Assembly (NCBI RefSeq): GCF_027580225.2
Contig: NC_073346.2
Coordinates: forward strand, 2,995,001 to 3,059,000
Direction of reading: 5' to 3'
Length of the DNA: 64,000 nucleotides
Source: Misgurnus anguillicaudatus
Lineage: Eukaryota > Chordata > Actinopteri > Cypriniformes > Cobitidae
Made by a program: the position numbers and the translations under genes. The notes beneath the pieces are model-generated. The model did no database searches. It was not told the DNA's origin and saw nothing but the letters and a program-made list of their open reading frames with translations. Positions 61,617 to 64,000 of this stretch are shown piece after piece (positions within the stretch are counted from its first letter, which is position 1; each line of letters opens with the position of its first letter).

Positions 61617-62118
61617 CTGCACACAGTTTCAAGATCATTTGCGATTTATAAATTTCCCATCTGAAAGTGAGGCATACGCATTTTCTGTGTTTATGTTTGT
61701 TCAATTATACATACATACACGCTTTTGATAAATGATTGTAAGATCAAATTTTTAACGGTTTCTACACAGCATTTTATGAATGAGGCCGCAGTTCTCAAAA
61801 CTGATAATGCTACATTTCCCTAAGACCTTAATCAATCATTTTAAACAATCTTATTTTGCAATCCAAGAAGAAGTCCTTCACACAGAGATTATGAAAAAAA
61901 CATGAAAATGCGTCATATTTTCACACAGATACCGTAAAGATCCTGTAAAGACATGTGATGTATTTAGTCCTGCACTTGGTAGATTTTTACCGCAGGGTCG
62001 GTGGTTTGCTTATAATCCGTGATTTCTCTCGTGCGAAACCACATGCGTGCATCTTTGTTTATAATAAGATCAAAGAGATGAGCCATAACTTCTTGTTGCG
62101 ATGACACAGGCGTCCTCA
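61617..62118. other. intron or intergenic, no feature seen
   Basis: No recognisable element or coding frame. Mixed composition. Confidence 0.4.
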
Positions 62119-63054
62119 CTACACTGAAAAAAACAACTAGTAAAATTTACTTAAAAAAATCCTCGTAACAATTTGCACGAACTTTTTTAAGTAAAATTTA
62201 CTGCTTTTTTATAAGTAAAACTTACCTACTAAAATCAAATAAAATTTACTTAAAATTGCATGATAAAACATATGTTAAATAATTAATGAAATGTTACTTA
62301 ATTATTTTATTTAGAAGTTAGATTTATTTTAATCGTTTAGGTAAAGTCTATTAGGTTTTTTTTTTTTCAATTGAAGCATTGCTGTCCTAATAATATTAAA
62401 TAAATCGTATTTTCTGTTTGTTATTTTCTTTAACATATTAATATGGACATAGTTCTTTTAAGTGTTATAAATAGCATTATAACACACAATTCATGACTGA
62501 CAACAAGTCAGTCATTGAATAAACTTGATTCGGAACAGAAACGCACACAAACTGTGTTTCTGACATGCTTTATCAGCACTGTGAAGAGAAATACAATACA
62601 CTGTTCTGAACAGGGTTCATGTAAAGAAACACTGATCACCTGAACGGTGACTTCACAAAATTATTATTTACAACAAAACAACATCAATAATATAAGAGCT
62701 TAAACCTTTATGACATTTTGCTAACAAATATTTAAGTAGTTAAAGTTCTTATCAGTTCTTATTATGTGATAAAGCTTAAAAAATAAAAATATTCAGGCGC
62801 AAAGAATTGTGGGTATTCCTTACAACATGTGCAAATAAATGTAAGTAAATTTTACTTAAATAATACAAGAAAATATCTAATAAGACTTACTATTCCCGCA
62901 CAGTTCATTTTTTACATGAATTAATTGTATATTTATCATCATTTTACTTAGGAAAATCTAGTTCTCAATAAATGTTAATATTATAATGTAGAAATTATGA
63001 GAGTTAATCTAATAAATATTACTACACCAAAAAGTTCGTTTTTTCAGTGTACGG
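62119..63054. mobile_element. 0.9-kb TIR element with CACTG ends
   Basis: TACACTGAAAAAAACAAC at the left and GTTCGTTTTTTCAGTGTA at the right, with TA flanking both. AT-rich, with AAATTTACTTAAA motifs repeated in both arms. CACTG ends suggest a CACTA-group derivative, but the TA flank would also suit other groups. Non-coding. Confidence 0.75.
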
Positions 63055-63428
63055 CATGCCCCTTGCGGCATTGTTTCATTGTTTTCATTTTGTCTTGTTC
63101 ACACAGAATGCTTTCCGTGAATGTTACGGCAGAGTTACTAGCTCTTCTTTATGGAAGCAATTCCAGAACATTTACGGGGCGTGTCTGTGTTCACACAGAA
63201 GCCTCTCTGCTGATTTTACAGAAATTTTCGGTGACCAAAGTGCTGTGTGAATGAGGTTAAAGTGGCGCAGGTTAAAAACAACATGAGAGCAAATCATTTT
63301 GAGGGGATTTTGATTAATTGAACAATAACCTGTGCTTTCCAGCATGACCATTTCTTATTGAATTTAATATTGATTTTACTGTTGTCTGTTCAGACACCCT
63401 TTGATAAATGGTTCTTTCCTTTAACCAG
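63055..63428. other. probable intron ending at an AG acceptor
   Basis: It ends in CTTTCCTTTAACCAG, a good 3' splice site at 63427-63428. A short stretch at 63105-63253 with an acceptor-like TTCACACAG and open frame resembles repetitive sequence more than an exon. Confidence 0.4.
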
Positions 63429-63445
63429 AGACCAAGAGCCCAGTG

Positions 63446-64000
63446 ATGGAGTCTGCTGTTTGCTTTGTGCTTGGAGCGGTGGCTGGAGGTACGCTGGGAG
63501 CCACAGAAGTACCATTGAATCAAGTCATGACTGAAATCATTTCAGGAGCCCTAATGAAACCCATCACAGATGGTGTTAAGACTGTCGGGACTCTTGGACT
63601 GGGAACTCTTCTGGGAGCCACTGCACTCACCACATCAATGACATCGGTCGTAATGGGGGTCATCGCAGCTGCTTCAGTGGGATTGTTGCTGTTAAGAGTA
63701 ATGAAGAGTGAAGGATGGGCAGTAGCTGGGCTGGTCGCCGCCCTGGTTACAACATTATGCGGTGCGGCAATGGGGGCTGTCATTGAACAACTTGTGAGCT
63801 ATGGATTAATCAACCTGCTCTGGGCACTGGGGATTTTTACCGTGTTTAAACTATCCATGTATGCTGTCGTGCAGTTTACATGCAGGGAATGGGATTGCTG
63901 CAGAATTTTGGATACAAATAATGATGCTTGTGAGACAGAACAGGTGAGACCGGATCCTTTGAACATCAAGCAAAGACAGCGATTCGCAATGGCGATTGAA
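63446..64000 (+). CDS. unknown multi-pass membrane protein (partial)
   Basis: Open from an ATG at 63446 to the window edge (185 codons), preceded by a splice acceptor at 63428; an in-frame stop lies just upstream in the acceptor region. The protein is small-residue-rich and hydrophobic, with probable membrane segments at residues about 46-63, 66-84, 91-112 and 118-143. A Cys-rich stretch (CREWDCCRILDTNNDACE) follows. A strong CAG/GTGAGA donor at 63943-63944 could end the exon after 166 codons. The ATG may be the true start or an internal Met if an upstream exon (for example 58543-58744) is spliced on. I do not recognise the family, and function is not assigned. Confidence 0.65.
   Translation, partial: MESAVCFVLGAVAGGTLGATEVPLNQVMTEIISGALMKPITDGVKTVGTLGLGTLLGATALTTSMTSVVMGVIAAASVGLLLLRVMKSEGWAVAGLVAALVTTLCGAAMGAVIEQLVSYGLINLLWALGIFTVFKLSMYAVVQFTCREWDCCRILDTNNDACETEQVRPDPLNIKQRQRFAMAIE

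Noticed and set aside
63520..63783. Minus-strand Ala/Thr/Pro-rich frame
   Set aside because: Antisense shadow of the plus-strand membrane-protein frame.

Overview
The window looks like euchromatic DNA of a ray-finned fish, most likely a cypriniform (carp/zebrafish relative). The evidence is two vertebrate genes with teleost-style split exons, a conserved gene order, and a dense population of short foldback DNA elements, hAT, L2, L1/Tx1, DIRS, piggyBac-like and tRNA-SINE sequences. Species cannot be fixed from sequence alone.

Genes. Both recognisable genes are on the minus strand in the left fifth. tgfb2 exon 1 (coding 4083-4428) has a compact TATA/E-box/CRE-like promoter near 5224-5270; its intron 1 fills the left edge of the window. 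Upstream of it lies a complete five-exon rrp15 (8140-11664, 256 codons). rrp15 followed by tgfb2 on the same strand matches the human order. At the far right a plus-strand gene of unknown identity runs off the window: an open reading frame for a small multi-pass membrane protein (63446-64000), with one further coding-like exon at 58543-58744.

The repeat mass. About 100 bp of rrp15 5' flank occurs twice, at about 11692-12284 (split by a 481-bp foldback hAT element) and at 40784-40888. The two copies bracket about 28.5 kb. Inside is one 5'-truncated L1/Tx1-like LINE on the minus strand, broken into four pieces by later insertions: a 2.7-kb cluster of foldback elements (about 13.86-16.61 kb), a 13.3-kb terminal-inverted-repeat element (17223-30511), and an 8.3-kb DIRS-type tyrosine-recombinase retrotransposon (30737-39049). 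The DIRS copy has intact inverted termini and an internal complementary region. The DIRS is itself invaded by a 3.2-kb hAT-like element, which contains a second copy of its own family, which contains a further 395-bp element. Nearly every layer has visible junctions and target-site duplications, so the order of insertion can be read.

The right half (40.9-63.4 kb) is almost all repeat: a decayed hAT transposase gene (BED finger at 49.2 kb, DNA-binding domain and C-terminal dimerisation domain at 42.5-43.0 kb, no catalytic core), a tandemly duplicated 1.24-kb element split by two hATs, a tandem array of six roughly 540-bp monomers each carrying a tRNA-like Pol III promoter (about 51.5-56.6 kb), a piggyBac-like TTAA element, and several foldback families that recur at distant points of the window.

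No bacterial-type system, CRISPR array, rRNA gene or intact tRNA gene was seen. The most unusual features are the readable nest in the rrp15 upstream flank, the DIRS copy with its many internal tandem duplications, and the tRNA-headed satellite.
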